Shown here: positions 1-10,600 of the stretch, one piece after another | How the letters are laid out: every line of letters starts with the position of its first letter | How positions within the stretch are numbered: the first letter of the stretch is position 1 | Origin: Paralithodes platypus | Taxonomy: Eukaryota; Arthropoda; Malacostraca; Decapoda; Lithodidae | Direction of reading: 5' to 3' | Length of the DNA: 64,000 bases | NCBI GenBank assembly: GCA_032716605.1 | Contig: CM064495.1 | Span: forward strand, 49,255,730-49,319,729 | Position numbers and translations under genes: made by a program | The notes under the pieces: generated by a model | Seen by the model: the letters and a program-made list of their open reading frames with translations, nothing else | Database searches by the model: none | What the model was told of the DNA's origin: nothing

Positions 1-58
1 CCTACTTTGGAGAGGATACCTGTTACAGGCAGATTTGCCTTTTGTCTCCTTCATACAC
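1..58 (+). mobile_element. LINE-alpha 3'-tail fragment
   Basis: Matches the 3' end shared by all LINE-alpha copies here: a loose GGGAGGCACTCGT-like stretch, then CAGGCAG, then TTTGCCTTTTGTCTCC. The body of the element would lie to the left of the window. A (TA)n tract at 121-154 separates it from the next copy. Confidence 0.6.
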
Positions 59-114
59 TAATAATTAAATAATAATATATATTTAATACACACGCACACA
101 CACACATATACCGG

Positions 115-154
<40 letters not shown>

Positions 155-158
<4 letters not shown>

Positions 159-1600
159 CATTAACGACCTTCTCAATTGCACCTCCAGCCCCATTCACTC
201 ATATGCTGACGACTCTACATTACGCTATTCAACTAGCCTTCCACAACATCAGTCACAGCAAGAACTCCAGAACTCATGTAAATAGGCCATAAAGCACCTT
301 TCTTCTGATCTCTCTACTATCTCTAATTGGGGCAGAGAAAACCTTGTTACTTTCAATGCTTCCAAAACTAAATGACTTCATCTGTCTACTCGTCGCCCCC
401 TTCCAGAAAACTATGACTTACTCTTTAACAACATACAAATTAGCCCTTCATCCTTTCTTAGCGCCTTACGAGCGGGCCCGTCAGTAACTTCTACTACCCG
501 CCAAGCCGGTGGTTTTACCCTAAACGACCTTGTTTCTGTGCTCTTTTTCACGCATAAACAAGAGCCAGAGCGTAATACAATTATGTATCCCTGAAAGGGC
601 GATAATTGAGCTTTCCAATGACACCAGAACCATCCTTCTACGACTACGCGTTCTCTTGCAACGATCGTGCAAGACGAAGGAAAAATCCCTAAAATATGGT
701 AATTTCCTTACATAATTCCCTGTGTAGCGAGGTAGTGAGTGTGGATGTGTGTGGAGGGGACGGCAGTTGCCGCGGGACCCGTGCCGAACGGTCAGAGCCG
801 ACCTACGCTCCTCCCACCGCTCGTCTCTCTCTCAGAGCCAACTATTGCTCAAAATTGCACACCGCCTGAAGTCGGTCCCCGCCACATAGTCCTTTCTTCT
901 CTAGACCGACTTAAGTCCGGTCCCGCCAGACAAGGGTTAATATTCTCGGTGTCTCTTTTTCTTCTGATCTCTCTTGGAAAGATCATAATACCACTCTTGC
1001 TAAAATAGCTTCCCAGAAGCTGGGTGTGTTCAAACGCCTCCGGGGGTTCTTTACCTCTGTGCAGCTTTTTGCTCTGTACAGGGGCACAGTGCGCCCATCT
1101 ATTGAGTATTGTTCACACGTGTGGGGAAGATCCTCTTACACAGCACTTCTAGACAAAGTAGAAAAGAAAGTCCTTCCGTATCATTAACTCACGTCCACTC
1201 ACCATATTTCTGCAGTCTCTCTCTCTCTCTCTCTCTATTCGCCGCAATATTGCATCTCTCTCACTATTCTACCGCTATTACAATAATTAGTGTTCCTCAA
1301 AACTCTCTCAGTGTATACCACCCCCTCCTCGTAGAGCACGTAGCACCTGTCTTGCAACACAATCCCACCCCTACTCTGTGCAACTCTCCAACCCAAGAGT
1401 GAAACTTTATTCTTAATATTTCTTCTATTCAACAGCTGAGCTCTGGAACTCTCTCCCAGAATCAGTCTTTCCCTCATCTTAAATTGCTTCAGGCATTTTG
1501 GCTCGAACGTCCATTAATTTGGCCCTGTCACTTTTTCAACTCTGGGGGAGGCACTCGTCTCAGGCAGTTCTGCCTTTTGTCTCCCGTACTCACATAGAAC
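155..1600 (+). pseudogene. LINE-alpha copy 1, 5'-truncated RT remnant with an insertion
   Basis: Remnant of a non-LTR reverse transcriptase. Conceptual pieces read FINDLLNC, HSYADDSTL (the YADD catalytic box), SNWGRENLVTFNASK, then after an interruption LGVFKRLRGFFTS and LYRGTVRPSIEYCSHVWG, followed by the family 3' tail near 1500-1600. The same series occurs in copy 2 at 20206-22020. The frame is broken by stops and by an unrelated insert of about 470 bp (462-930). The 5' end starts directly after a (TA)n tract, inside RT motif B/C, so fingers and most of the palm are missing. The motif style resembles Jockey-superfamily (BS/X-element-like) LINEs; the clade is tentative. Confidence 0.75.
462..930. 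mobile_element. Unclassified ~470-bp insertion in LINE-alpha copy 1
   Basis: Comparison with copy 2 shows that continuous LINE sequence (CATCnTTCTyTnAATATTCTCGG) is interrupted here. The insert is flanked by TTA on both sides (CTTA before, TTAATATTC after), so a 3-bp target duplication is possible. Its ends are weakly inverted: CCTTACGAGCGGGCCCG on the left against CCTTGTCTGGCGGGACCG as the complement of the right end. Short ORFs inside show no recognisable domain. Confidence 0.5.
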
Positions 1601-1602
1601 AA

Positions 1603-1832
1603 AATATGTATGTGCAGTACATACCGGTATATATATATATATATATACAGTATATACTGTATACTGTATATGTACAGTATATAATCTCTCTCTCTTCTCT
1701 CTTTCTTACACACACAAACACACACACAAGAAGTCAGCCACCCGGATATGTGTGATAGCAGCTGACAATCTTTCTTACCCTCCCTCCTCCTCCTCCTCCT
1801 CTTCCTCCCTCTCACACCACCACCACCACCGC
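1603..1832. repeat. Mixed simple repeats (TA, CT, CA, CTC, CAC)
   Basis: TA tracts with ACCGGT and ACAGTATATACTGT interruptions (1620-1685), CT and CA runs (1686-1730), then CTC and CAC triplets (1780-1830). ORFs across it are low-complexity shadows. Confidence 0.85.
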
Positions 1833-1959
1833 AACTTTTAGCTTTAAATATTATATACCGCTGTTGTCGTGGATAATAGCTTGGTTGGATTGGTCGTTCC
1901 TGCTTTGTTATCCTGTCCGCCCTCATACCTATCCTAACCCTTGTTCTACCAGTGACGAA

Positions 1960-2132
1960 TTTCTTATTTCATTCTAGCTATATTTAGACTATTGTGTGCA
2001 GCTTAAGAAGGATCTGTGGTAGTAAAAAGGGTTAATTATGATAGGTCAAAGCCTGTTAATTGCTGAATAAATTAACTGTATAAAATTGTCAGCATTAACT
2101 GAAAAGGGTGGAACTGGTACTGAACGGGTTAA
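1960..2132. mobile_element. Family C MITE, diverged
   Basis: Contains the family C signature TTTAGACTATT..GTGCAGCTTAAGAAGGATCTG and ends GAACGGGTTAA. The left end is not clear. Confidence 0.55.
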
Positions 2133-2440
2133 GGGGGTGGGGGTCTTTCTGGACCCCCTTCTCCATCATGTTTAGTCCCATTAATTTTGATATTTTAAAA
2201 CATTCGTCCAAATAGTTAGGCGATTTTGAGATCTTATTTTCCATTTAGGTGTCGATTTTTGGTTAGCAAGCCTGAAATTTAGGAGAAACCGGCCTTTGGC
2301 CGGGGTATTTTTCTACGGAAAAATGCACAAATTGATCTCAAATGAGGGACTTTAGGGTATTATTTTAGGCTTGGAGATCTAGAGAGGAAAAAATATTAAG
2401 AACATAAATAAAATAAACAAATATATAAAACTCCTCTCTA
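2129..2440 (+). mobile_element. Family B TTAA MITE, diverged
   Basis: Starts TTAAGGGGG and shares its TTAA with the family C element to the left. It runs through CTGGACCCCCTTCTCC, TTTAGTCCCATTA, GGTGTCGATTTTT, the CCGGCC-TTT-GGCCGG hairpin and the CTACGGAAAAATG stem. The right end has decayed, so no clear TCCCCTTAA is seen. Confidence 0.65.
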
Positions 2441-2524
2441 ATAAAGGTATATACGATCATTGGGTATACTGATGGTGATATACAGTACCTTTATATCCTT
2501 ATATATTACTGGCAGTCGCGGTCA

Positions 2525-2783
2525 TTAACCCTTTTGGTACCGGTGCCGTCCTTTTAACTTTGGAGCTGGCTACTATTAGACGATATTATTCAGTTTAAAA
2601 AGGGTCTACAACAATAAATAGGCTTCGAACTATTTCACTTCACCCTCAGATCCTTCTCAAACTATAAAATCGTCTAGATAGAGCCAGAATATATTAAATT
2701 AAAATGTAAAACTTGCAAACTAAACAAACCAAACCTGGGACAAAGACAAAAAAAACAGAAATCGCTGGTACAGAATGGGTTAA
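2525..2783. mobile_element. Family C TTAA MITE
   Basis: Starts TTAACCCTTTTGGTACC and ends CAGAATGGGTTAA. It carries TATTAGACGATATTATTCAG and the inverted AAATCGTCTAGATAG, giving the family's imperfect palindrome. Confidence 0.7.
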
Positions 2784-2848
2784 CCCTCTGTGGATCATGA
2801 CGCATTTTGACAGTTTATTCTGGCTATTATTAGACGGATTTATACAGC

Positions 2849-3570
2849 TTAAGGGGGGTGACCTGCTTTTTGTTATTTCTGTACTTTTCTCTCTTTCTCT
2901 GGCTTGTATCCATTCGGCCCCATTCAGCCAAGTTGGACTAGATAATAGTCCATCAGGCGCCTGGCCTGGGGAGACGATTAATATGAAGGGTGCGCCTGGA
3001 AGTGTGGTGGGAGGGCTTGTGGCTTTAGCTCCGCTGCATGTCTGCCTGCCGAGATCGGAACCTCTCCGGGTGGTCGGGGGCTGGGGGAGTGCTGGAGCGA
3101 CCTTGGTGGCCCTGGTCTCTGGGTCTTCTCCTGGGTGACCTAGATGTGTGTGAATTTGTGTTGTTTATCTGTGTTTATTCGTTGTTTTATGTTGTTTTGT
3201 GTTTTTCCCTGTTCTTGCTCTGTCTTAAGTCGGCTACCCCCATAATGGGATTGGGCCTGAGCATATAGATAGATAGATAGATAGATCCCCATCTAGGTGT
3301 CGATTTCTTCCTGGCGAGCGATAGCGAGCCAGCATTATATGAAGACATCCGGCTTCGCCGGAGAAATTTTTCTATCGAAAAATGTACAAATTTAGCCTGG
3401 TGTCAAAAAAAAAATATATATATATATGCTGGCTCGCTACCGCTTACCAGTAAATAATTTACACCTGGATGGGGATAAACGTCTTAAAACAGTAGGTTGA
3501 ATGGGGCCAAATGGATACAAGCCAGAGAAAGATGGAAAAGGACAGAACAAAAACAGGTCACCCCCCTTAA
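2849..3570. mobile_element. Family A palindromic TTAA MITE, copy A1, with nested LINE fragment
   Basis: Bounded by TTAAGGGGGGTGACCTG and CAGGTCACCCCCCTTAA, a near-perfect terminal inverted repeat with TTAA on both sides. Inside are the family blocks: pyrimidine-rich CTCTTTCTCTGGC, TTGTATCCATTCGGCCCC, GGTGTCGATTTCTTCCTGG, GGCGAGCGATAGCGAGCC and the CCGGC-TTC-GCCGG hairpin, then the same blocks inverted. About 350 bp of LINE 3' sequence (2933-3285) interrupts the left arm. TTAA flanks are typical of piggyBac-mobilised elements; no transposase is encoded. Confidence 0.85.
2933..3285 (+). mobile_element. LINE 3'-end fragment with (ATAG)n tail
   Basis: Ends TGGGATTGGGCCTGAGCAT followed by five ATAG units, the short tandem tail expected of RTE-type non-LTR elements. 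It sits in the left arm of A1, where other A copies read AACTGTTTTAAGACGTTTAT. About 18 bp of the host element is missing at the junction. Confidence 0.6.
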
Positions 3571-3689
3571 GAAGGAACCGTGCGAATTAAAAGGGTAAAG
3601 ACTATCTCAATTAACCCTCTGACTTCCATATGCCCTTCCTACTCTGAATAAAATCGTCCAATGATATCCAGAAGAAACTCAAATGTTTA

Positions 3690-3855
3690 TTCTTGCTATA
3701 TTTAGACGATTTTGTGCAGTTTAAGAAGGATCTGTGGGAAAAGTGAGATAGTTCGAAGCCTGTTAATTGCTGGAGGCCCTTTGTAAACTAAATACTATCG
3801 TCTAATAGTAGCCAGAATCAACTTAAAAGGACGGCACAGGTACTGAAAAGGTATA
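3690..3855. mobile_element. Family C MITE fragment
   Basis: Carries TATTTAGACGATTTTGTGCAG, TTAAGAAGGATCTGTGGG and the inverted ACTATCGTCTAATAGTAGCC of family C. The termini are degraded. Confidence 0.6.
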
Positions 3856-3871
3856 TCCACCGTACATTCAG

Positions 3872-4093
3872 CCGTCCGACTAGCTCAGTACTGTTGATAG
3901 CGTCTCTGCACCCCACCCTGCAGTCTCGCGTTCAATTCCCGCTCAGGTTGAAATGTTTTTCTGAGGTATAGCCGGCGGTTACCGTTTCCTCTTGAGCAAG
4001 GGAGAAGGGTAATGGTCTCGGGTTGATTAAAGAAGGTCAAGCGCTTGTGAATCCTTGAAGGAGGAGATAGGGCGCTATATAAGTAACCAGACG

Positions 4094-4129
<36 letters not shown>
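3872..4129 (+). mobile_element. tRNA-derived SINE with (ATT)n tail
   Basis: The head looks like a tRNA gene: GACTAGCTCAGTACTG (A box) and CGCGTTCAATTCCC (B box) about 45 bp apart. Next comes a body of about 150 bp ending GGCGCTATATAAGTAACCAG, then ACG and (ATT)n from about 4095. Structure and tail fit a pol III SINE mobilised by LINE machinery. It is not a functional tRNA because the head does not fold into a complete cloverleaf. Confidence 0.75.
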
Positions 4130-4130
<1 letters not shown>

Positions 4131-4204
4131 GTATACCCAATGATGTTATATACCTTTATTATAAGTTTTATTATATTATTTAATATTTATATCATGCAAA
4201 CGTT

Positions 4205-4450
4205 TAACCCTTTCACTACCGGTGCCGTCTTTTTAACTTTATTTTGGCATTTGTCTACCGAAAATTTTAAAAATATATCTTGAAGGGGGATCGTGGGGTT
4301 GTTTAATTAAGTTTGATGGAGGTCTATGGAGGAAACTAAAATTATGTCTTGAAGGCGGATCCTGGGGTTGTTTAATTAAGTTTGATGGAGGTCTAGGGAG
4401 GAAACTAAAAACATGAATAAATGAAAAAATCGGACACAAAATTAACCCTC
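4205..4450 (+). mobile_element. Family C end fused to duplicated family B 3' segment
   Basis: Starts as family C (TTAACCCTTTCACTACCGG). It then jumps into the family B 3' part (CTACCGAAAATTT, ATCTTGAAGGGGGATC). The block from CTTGAAG to GGAAACTAAAA occurs twice in tandem with a period near 79 bp. The duplicated stretch is the same zone that became a satellite at 7922-11330. Confidence 0.6.
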
Positions 4451-4453
4451 CCT

Positions 4454-4780
4454 TTAAGGGGAGATTACCACTTGAGATATTATTTTATGGACCCTTTTCT
4501 CCCTCATGTTTAGCCCCATTGCTTTTAAAATTTCAAGACATTCGCCCCATTAGTTTGGAGATTTAAGAACTTTAATTCGCCTCATTTATGTCAATATTAA
4601 GACCTTTCGTGCCATTTAAGTGTCGAATTGTTCCTGGCGAGTGATAGCGAGCCTGTAATTTAAGAGGAACAGGAAATTTTTCAACGAACAAATGTACATA
4701 TTTATCTTGAAAGGTGGTCTAGGGGGTGCAATTTTAACCTTGATGGAGGTCTAGGAAGCCAACTAACAATCTCCCCTTAA
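4454..4780 (+). mobile_element. Family B TTAA MITE
   Basis: Complete: TTAAGGGGAGATTACCACTT to AATCTCCCCTTAA. It contains TTTAGCCCCATT, GTGCCATTTAAGTGTCGA, GGCGAGTGATAGCGAGCC and the 3' direct repeat GGTCTAGGGGG..GGTCTAGG. The GGCCGG hairpin is mostly lost. Confidence 0.8.
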
Positions 4781-4967
4781 ATATAACCTATTTAGTCTAT
4801 GGGCCAGATCTCGAAATCCAAGGAATTAGTCCCCTCTAATTAACTACATTTAGGCGATTTTATACAGCTTCAGAAGGATTAATTGAAATAGTCTGTCGCC
4901 TGTTAAATCGAAGTAACATTTCCACAACATTGATAAAAATAGTATGAAATAATTGTATTAGAGGTAT

Positions 4968-5188
4968 TTAACCCTTTCGGGTGCAGGGCTGGTCTTTTGT
5001 AAACCGCCCAGTTTCATTCACCATTAGCCGATTTTATACAACATAGGCAGGATATGTAGGCATCAAAAGGATAAATACTATCTCAATTAATCCTCTGACT
5101 TCCACAATGCCTTCCCAAGCTGAATAAAAGCGTCTAATGATAACCATAAAAAAATGCCCAAAACGCGGCATAATCCTCAACGGGTTAA
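4968..5188. mobile_element. Family C TTAA MITE (chain member 1)
   Basis: TTAACCCTTTCGGG to CAACGGGTTAA, with the internal inverted pair ATTAGCCGATTTTATACA and AAAGCGTCTAATGATAACC. Its final TTAA is also the first TTAA of the next element. Confidence 0.75.
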
Positions 5189-5535
5189 GGGGAGATATTA
5201 TTATTTGTCTGGACCCCTTCTCCTTCACGTTTAGCCCCATTAGTTTTGATATGTTAAGACGTTCGCCCCATTAGTTTGTCGATTTTAAGACCTTTCGTCC
5301 AATTTCTTTATCAATATCAAGATCTTTCGTGCCATTTCATGATTTAGGTGACGATATTTTCCTGGCGAGCGATAGGGAGCCTGTAAATTAATAGCTACTT
5401 TAACAACTACATATTTATCTTGAAAGGGGCTCAACGGGATGTAATTTGAAGCTTGATGGAGGTCTAGGGAACAAACTCCAAAAATGATAAAAATATACAT
5501 AAATGAGCAAATAAATACGCCCATCCCCCAATTAA
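5185..5535 (+). mobile_element. Family B TTAA MITE (chain member 2)
   Basis: TTAAGGGGAGATATTATT to CCATCCCCCAATTAA. Shares TTAA 5185-5188 with the C element on the left and TTAA 5532-5535 with the C element on the right. The hairpin core is decayed. Confidence 0.75.
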
Positions 5536-5745
5536 CCCTTTCAAGCTCCAATACGCGTTTCTGTTCTGTTTTCTGGCTATTATTAGATAATTTTATTTAG
5601 ATTAGTAACGGTATATGGAAGTCAAAGGGTTGATTGACATAGTATTTACCCTTTTAATACCCACAGATCCTTCCTAAGCTGCATAAAATCGTCTAATGAT
5701 AGCCAAAATAAACTGCTAAAACGCGTCAGAGTTTCAAGGGGTTAA
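5532..5745. mobile_element. Family C TTAA MITE (chain member 3), best-preserved form
   Basis: TTAACCCTTTCAAGCTCC to TTTCAAGGGGTTAA, 214 bp, almost the same as the copy at 48662-48872. The arms pair through AATACGCGTTT with AAACGCGTCAG, and through TATTAGATAATTTTAT with AAATCGTCTAATGATAGCC. The paralogue at 18838 lacks this insertion. Confidence 0.85.
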
Positions 5746-5908
5746 TAATAATGGCACAGGGCCTATCAATGGTGCTCGGGTGGGTGGTCCGGTTTATGGG
5801 CGTATGTTTACCTTGTTGGTTTTATTATTTACAATTTTTTTTTTTTTTTTAAATATATAATTTATCCTTTGGAACAAAAAATGTGCATAAAACAAGCTGA
5901 AGTAGGAT

Positions 5909-5960
<52 letters not shown>
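5746..5960 (+). repeat. Dispersed ~155-bp unit plus (GA)n
   Basis: Sequence from AATGGCACAGGGCC through GGCGTATGTTTACCTTG to AAGCTGAAGTAGGAT is repeated at 18838-18992. (GA)n follows at 5915-5959. Confidence 0.7.
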
Positions 5961-5961
<1 letters not shown>

Positions 5962-6007
5962 TACCACTTATGTTGACACACCTCTTATGGTGATATTCCA
6001 CTAACAT

Positions 6008-6235
6008 TAGGCTACCATAGTGCGGTGGGAGTATGAACATGATTAGATTAATATCCAGTATTCGAGAATGGATAATAAGTCGGAGGCGTGTGCATAAACC
6101 TTTAACCGTCTTGGTGGTGTAATGGTTAGGGTGTCTAAAAATCGGTGTGTGATAACCCGGGTTCGAATCTTGGTGGATCATATACATGCTTTCAATAATT
6201 TCATTGAAGGTGTTTGGTGGGTTCCATGTCATCCC
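6008..6235 (+). mobile_element. SINE family 1 (internal tRNA-like promoter)
   Basis: The head GGCTACCATAGTGCGG is followed about 95 bp later by a tRNA-like module: GGTGGTGTAATGGTTAGGG (A box), GGGTTCGAATCTTGG (B box), then GATCA..CATGCTTTCAATAATTTCATTG. The same order recurs at 23960 and 29222. Shorter copies are at 19481, 16783, 11640 and 49485. Confidence 0.7.
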
Positions 6236-6394
6236 AACCAGTAGACCATTTCAACCAGTAGCTCTCAACCAGTGCCAAATTAACCCAGACCAACCAAACC
6301 AGTGCCAAAATATAGTACTAACCAAACCTAACCTAATCGTATTGGTTGATTTGGTACTGGTTGAGAGCTACTGGTTGAAATGGTCTACTGGTTG
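6235..6394. repeat. Short palindrome, ~50-bp arms
   Basis: The left arm contains CAACCAGTAGACCATTTCAA and AGCTCTCAACCAG. The right arm is the near-perfect complement, ending TGGTCTACTGGTTG. A spacer of about 50 bp lies between. Confidence 0.8.
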
Positions 6395-6448
6395 AGTTGA
6401 CCGGTCACCGTTTGGTGTTGTTGTGAAATTATTAAAAAATATATTAGT

Positions 6449-6634
6449 GAAACTCCACTTATGGTGACATTCCATTTATAGTGACATTCCACTTATGCTG
6501 ACCTACCACTTACGGTGACACACTACTTATAGTGATATACCAGGTATGGTGGCATATCACTTATTGTGAAATGCCACTTAAGGAGACAACGCCACCTATG
6601 TTACCAAACCACCTATGCTGGAATGCTATCTATG
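6449..6634 (+). repeat. Degenerate ~21-bp minisatellite
   Basis: Loosely repeated CCACTTATGGTGACATT-like units (CCATTTATAGTGACA, CCACTTACGGTGACA, CACTTATTGTGAAATG). Related units are at 5960-5990. Confidence 0.65.
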
Positions 6635-7020
6635 TTAAGGGGGGTCAACGGCTTTGTTTTCTCTTTCTCTCTTTGTCTCTCTTTCTCTGGCTTGTATCCA
6701 TTCGGCCCCATTCAGCCAACTGTTTTAAGACGTTTATCCCCATCCAGGTGTTGATTTCTTCCTGGCGAGCGATAGCGAGCCAGCATTGAAGAAATCCGGC
6801 TTCGCCGGAGAAATTTTTCTATAAACTTTTTTACAAATTTAGCTAGCTGTCAATATATATATATATATATATATATGCTGGCTCGCTATAGCTCGCCAGG
6901 AAAATATTGACACCTGGATGGGGGTAAAAGTTTTAAAACAGTAGGCTGAATGGGGCCGAATGGATACAAGCCAAAGAGAGAGGGAGAGAACGAAAAACAA
7001 ATGGAGGTGGGGTCCCTTAA
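6635..7020. mobile_element. Family A TTAA MITE, copy A2
   Basis: TTAAGGGGGGTCAACGGC to GTGGGGTCCCTTAA. Full inverted layout with the CCGGC-TTC-GCCGG hairpin and a central (TA)n, then GCTGGCTCGCTATAGCTCGC. Confidence 0.85.
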
Positions 7021-7149
7021 CAGGTAGTATATGGTAGCACACCATGGGGCACCCTAACCTAACAGGCCAACTTTTATGGAGGGTCACATGTGCTGCCATG
7101 TTCATACATCCTAGGTTGGCACACCACCTACTGTAGGAACGGTAAGATA

Positions 7150-7476
<327 letters not shown>

Positions 7477-7659
7477 ACATTATCCCCCTTAATCAAACAA
7501 TAGCCCATTACCGCTCCAGCGATAAAACATTTCCACTGACCATTTCCCCAGTGCGTTATTCGAGGAAGCCACCAGAGAGGTATTGTAACCCGGATGTTGA
7601 TTGGCTTATCCCGAGCCAATACAATGACGCACGGGTTCTCTCTTAGTCGGTCTGAGTTC

Positions 7660-10600
7660 TTAAGGGGAGATGGGCCGGTTTTTCTGGACCCCTATCTCCC
7701 TCGTGTTTAGCCCCATTAGTTTTGACATTTGAAGACGTTCGGCCCATTAACTTTGCGGTTTTAACACCTTTAGCTCTAGTTCGTTGTCAATTTTAAGATC
7801 TATAGTGCCTTTTAGGTGTCGATTTTTTCTGGCGAGCGATAGCGAGCCTGTAATTATAGAAGAATCCGGCCTGCGGCCGGGACAATTTTCCACAGAAAAT
7901 CGTACAAATTTATCTTGAGAGGGGTCTAGGAGGCGTTTTCTAAGTTTAAGGAGGTCTAGGAGGCGTTTTTCTAAGTTTAAGGAAGTCTAGCAGGCGTTTT
8001 TCTAAGTTTAAGGAGGTCTAGGAGGTGTTTTTTAAGTTTGAGGGACGTCTAGGAGGTGTTTTCTAAGTTTGAGGTAGATCTAGGAGGCGTTTTTCAAAGT
8101 TTAAGGGAGGTCTAGGAGTTGTTTTTCCAAGTTTGAGGTAGGTCTAGGTGTTTTCTAAGTTTGAGGTAGGCCTAGGAGTCGTTTTTCCAAGTTTAAGGGA
8201 GGCCTAGGAGGTGTTTTCTAAGTTTGAGGTAGGTCTAGGAGGTGTTTTTCTAAGTTTAAGGGAGGTCTAGGAGGTGTTTTCTAAGTTTGAGGTAGGTCTA
8301 GGAGGCGTTTTTCTAAGTTTAAGGGAGGTCTAGGAGTTGTTTTTCCAAGTTTGAGGGAGGTCTAGGAGGTGTTTTCTAAGTTTGAGGTAGGTCTAGGAGG
8401 CGTTTTTCTAAGTTTAAGGGAGGCCTAGGAGGTGTTTTCTAAGTTTGAGGTAGGTCTAGGAGGTGTTTTTCTAAGTTTAAGGGAGGCCTACGAGGTGTTT
8501 TCTAAGTTTGAGGGAGGTCTAGGAGGTGTTTTTCTAAGTTTAAGGGAGGTCTAGGAGGTGTTTTCTAAGTTTGAGGTAGGTCTAGGACGCGTTTTTCTAA
8601 GTTTAAGGGAGGTCTAGGAGTTGTTTTCTAAGTTTGAGGTAGGTCTAGGAGGTGTTTTTCTAAGTTTAAGGGAGGTCTAGGAGGTGTTTTCTAAGTTTGA
8701 GGTAGGTCTAGGAGGCGTTTTTCTAAGTTTAAGGGAGGTCTAGGAGGTGTTTTCTAAGTTTGAGGTAGGTCTAGGAGGTGTTTTTCTAAGTTTGAGGTAG
8801 GTCTAGGAGTTGTTTTCTAAGTTTAAGGGAGGTCTAGGAGGCGTTTTTCTAAGTTTGAAGTAGGTCTAGAAGGTGTTTTCTAAGTTTGAGGTAGGTCTAG
8901 GAGGTGTTTTTCTAAGTTTGAGGGAGGTCTAGGAGGTGTTTTCTAAGTTTAAGGGAGGTCTAGGAGGTGTTTTATAAGTTTAAGGGAGGTCTAGGAGGCG
9001 TTTTTCTAAGTTTAAGGATGTCTAGAAGGTGTTCTTCCAAGTTTGAGGTAGGTCTAGAAGTTGTTTTTCCAAGTTTGAGGGAGGTCTAGGAGTTGTTTTT
9101 CCAAGTTTGAGGGAGGTCTAGGAGGTGTTTTCTAAGTTTAAGGAGGTCTAGGAGTTGTTTTTCCAAGTTTGAGGTAGGTCTAGGAGTTGTTTTCTAAGTT
9201 TGAGGTAGGTCTAGGAGGTGTTTTTCCAAGTTTGAGGTAGGTCTAGAAGTTGTTTTTCCAAGTTTGAGGAAGGTCTAGGAGTTGTTTTTCCAAGTTTGAG
9301 GGAGGTCTAGGAGGTGTTTTCTAAGTTTAAGGAGGTCTAGGAGTTGTTTTTCCAAGTTTGAGGTAGGTCTAGGAGGTGTTTTCTAAGTTTGAGGTAGGTC
9401 TAGGAGGTGTTTTTCCAAGTTTGAGGTAGGTCTAGAAGTTGTTTTTCCAAGTTTGAGGGAGGTCTAGGAGTTGTTTTTCCAAGTTTGAGGGAGGTCTAGG
9501 AGGTGTTTTTCCAAGTTTGAGGGAGGTCTAGGAGTTGTTTTTCCAAGTTTTAGGTAGGTCTAGGAGTTGTTTTTCCAAGTTTGAGGGAGGTCTAGGAGTT
9601 GTTTTTCCAAGTTTGAGGGAGGTCTAGAAGTTGTTTTTCCAAGTTTGAGGGAGGTCTAGGAGTTGTTTTTCCAAGTTTGAGGTAGGTCTAGAAGTTGTTT
9701 TTCCAAGTTTGAGGGAGGTCTAGGAGTTGTTTTTCCAAGTTTGAGGTAAGTCTAGAAGTTGTTTTTCCAAGTTTGAGGTAGGTCTAGGAGTTGTTTTTCC
9801 AAGTTTGAGGGAGGTCTAGGAGGTGTTTTCTAAGTTTGAGGTAGGTCTAGGAGGCGTTTTTCTAAGTTTAAGGGAGGCCTAGGAGGTGTTTTCTAAGTTT
9901 GAGGTAGGTCTAGGAGTTGTTTTTCCAAGTTTGAGGTAGGTCTAGGAGGCGTTTTTCTAAGTTTGAGGTAGGTCTAGGAGTTGTTTTTCCAAGTTTGAGG
10001 GAGGTCTAGGAGGTGTTTTCTAAGTTTGAGGTAGGTCTAGGAGTTGTTTTTCCAAGTTTGAGGTAGGTCTAGGAGGCGTTTTTCTAAGTTTGAGGTAGGT
10101 CTAGGAGTTGTTTTTCCAAGTTTGAGGGAGGTCTAGGAGGTGTTTTTCCAAGTTTGAGGGAGGTCTAGGAGGTCTTTTTCTAAGTTTGAGGTAGGTCTAG
10201 GAGGCGTTTTTCTAAGTTTGAGGTAGGTCTAGGAGTTGTTTTTCCAAGTTTGAGGTAGATCTAGGAGCTGTTTTTCTAAGTTTAAAGGAGGTCTAGGAGG
10301 TGTTTTTCTAAGTTTAAAGGAGGCCTAGGAGGTGTTTTCTAAGTTTGAGGGAGGTCTAGGAGGTGTTTTCTAAGTTTGAGAGAGGTCTAGGAGGCGTTTT
10401 TCTAAGTTTAAGGGAGGCCTAGGTGTTTTCTAAGTTTGAGGGAGGTCTAGGAGGTGTTTTTCTAAGTTTAAGGGAGGCCTAGGAGGTGTTTTCTAAGTTT
10501 GAGGTAGGTCTAGGAGGCGTTTTTCTAAGTTAAAGGAGGTCTAGGAGTTGTTTTTCCAAGTTTGAGGTAGGTCTAGGAGTTGTTTTTCCAAGTTTGAGGG

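Larger units (their letters stand above)
2780..3690. mobile_element. Family C MITE split by a family A element
   Basis: The left part runs from TTAACCCTCTGTGG to TTATACAGC (2780-2848). The right part resumes with GAAGGAACCGTG after 3570. Removing 2849-3566 restores the motif TACAGCTTAAGAAGGA seen in intact family C copies. The flanking family A element is therefore a later insertion at an internal TTAA. Confidence 0.7.

Noticed and set aside
3872..3950. Functional tRNA gene
   Set aside because: A and B boxes are present, but there is no complete cloverleaf and a SINE body with an ATT tail follows.
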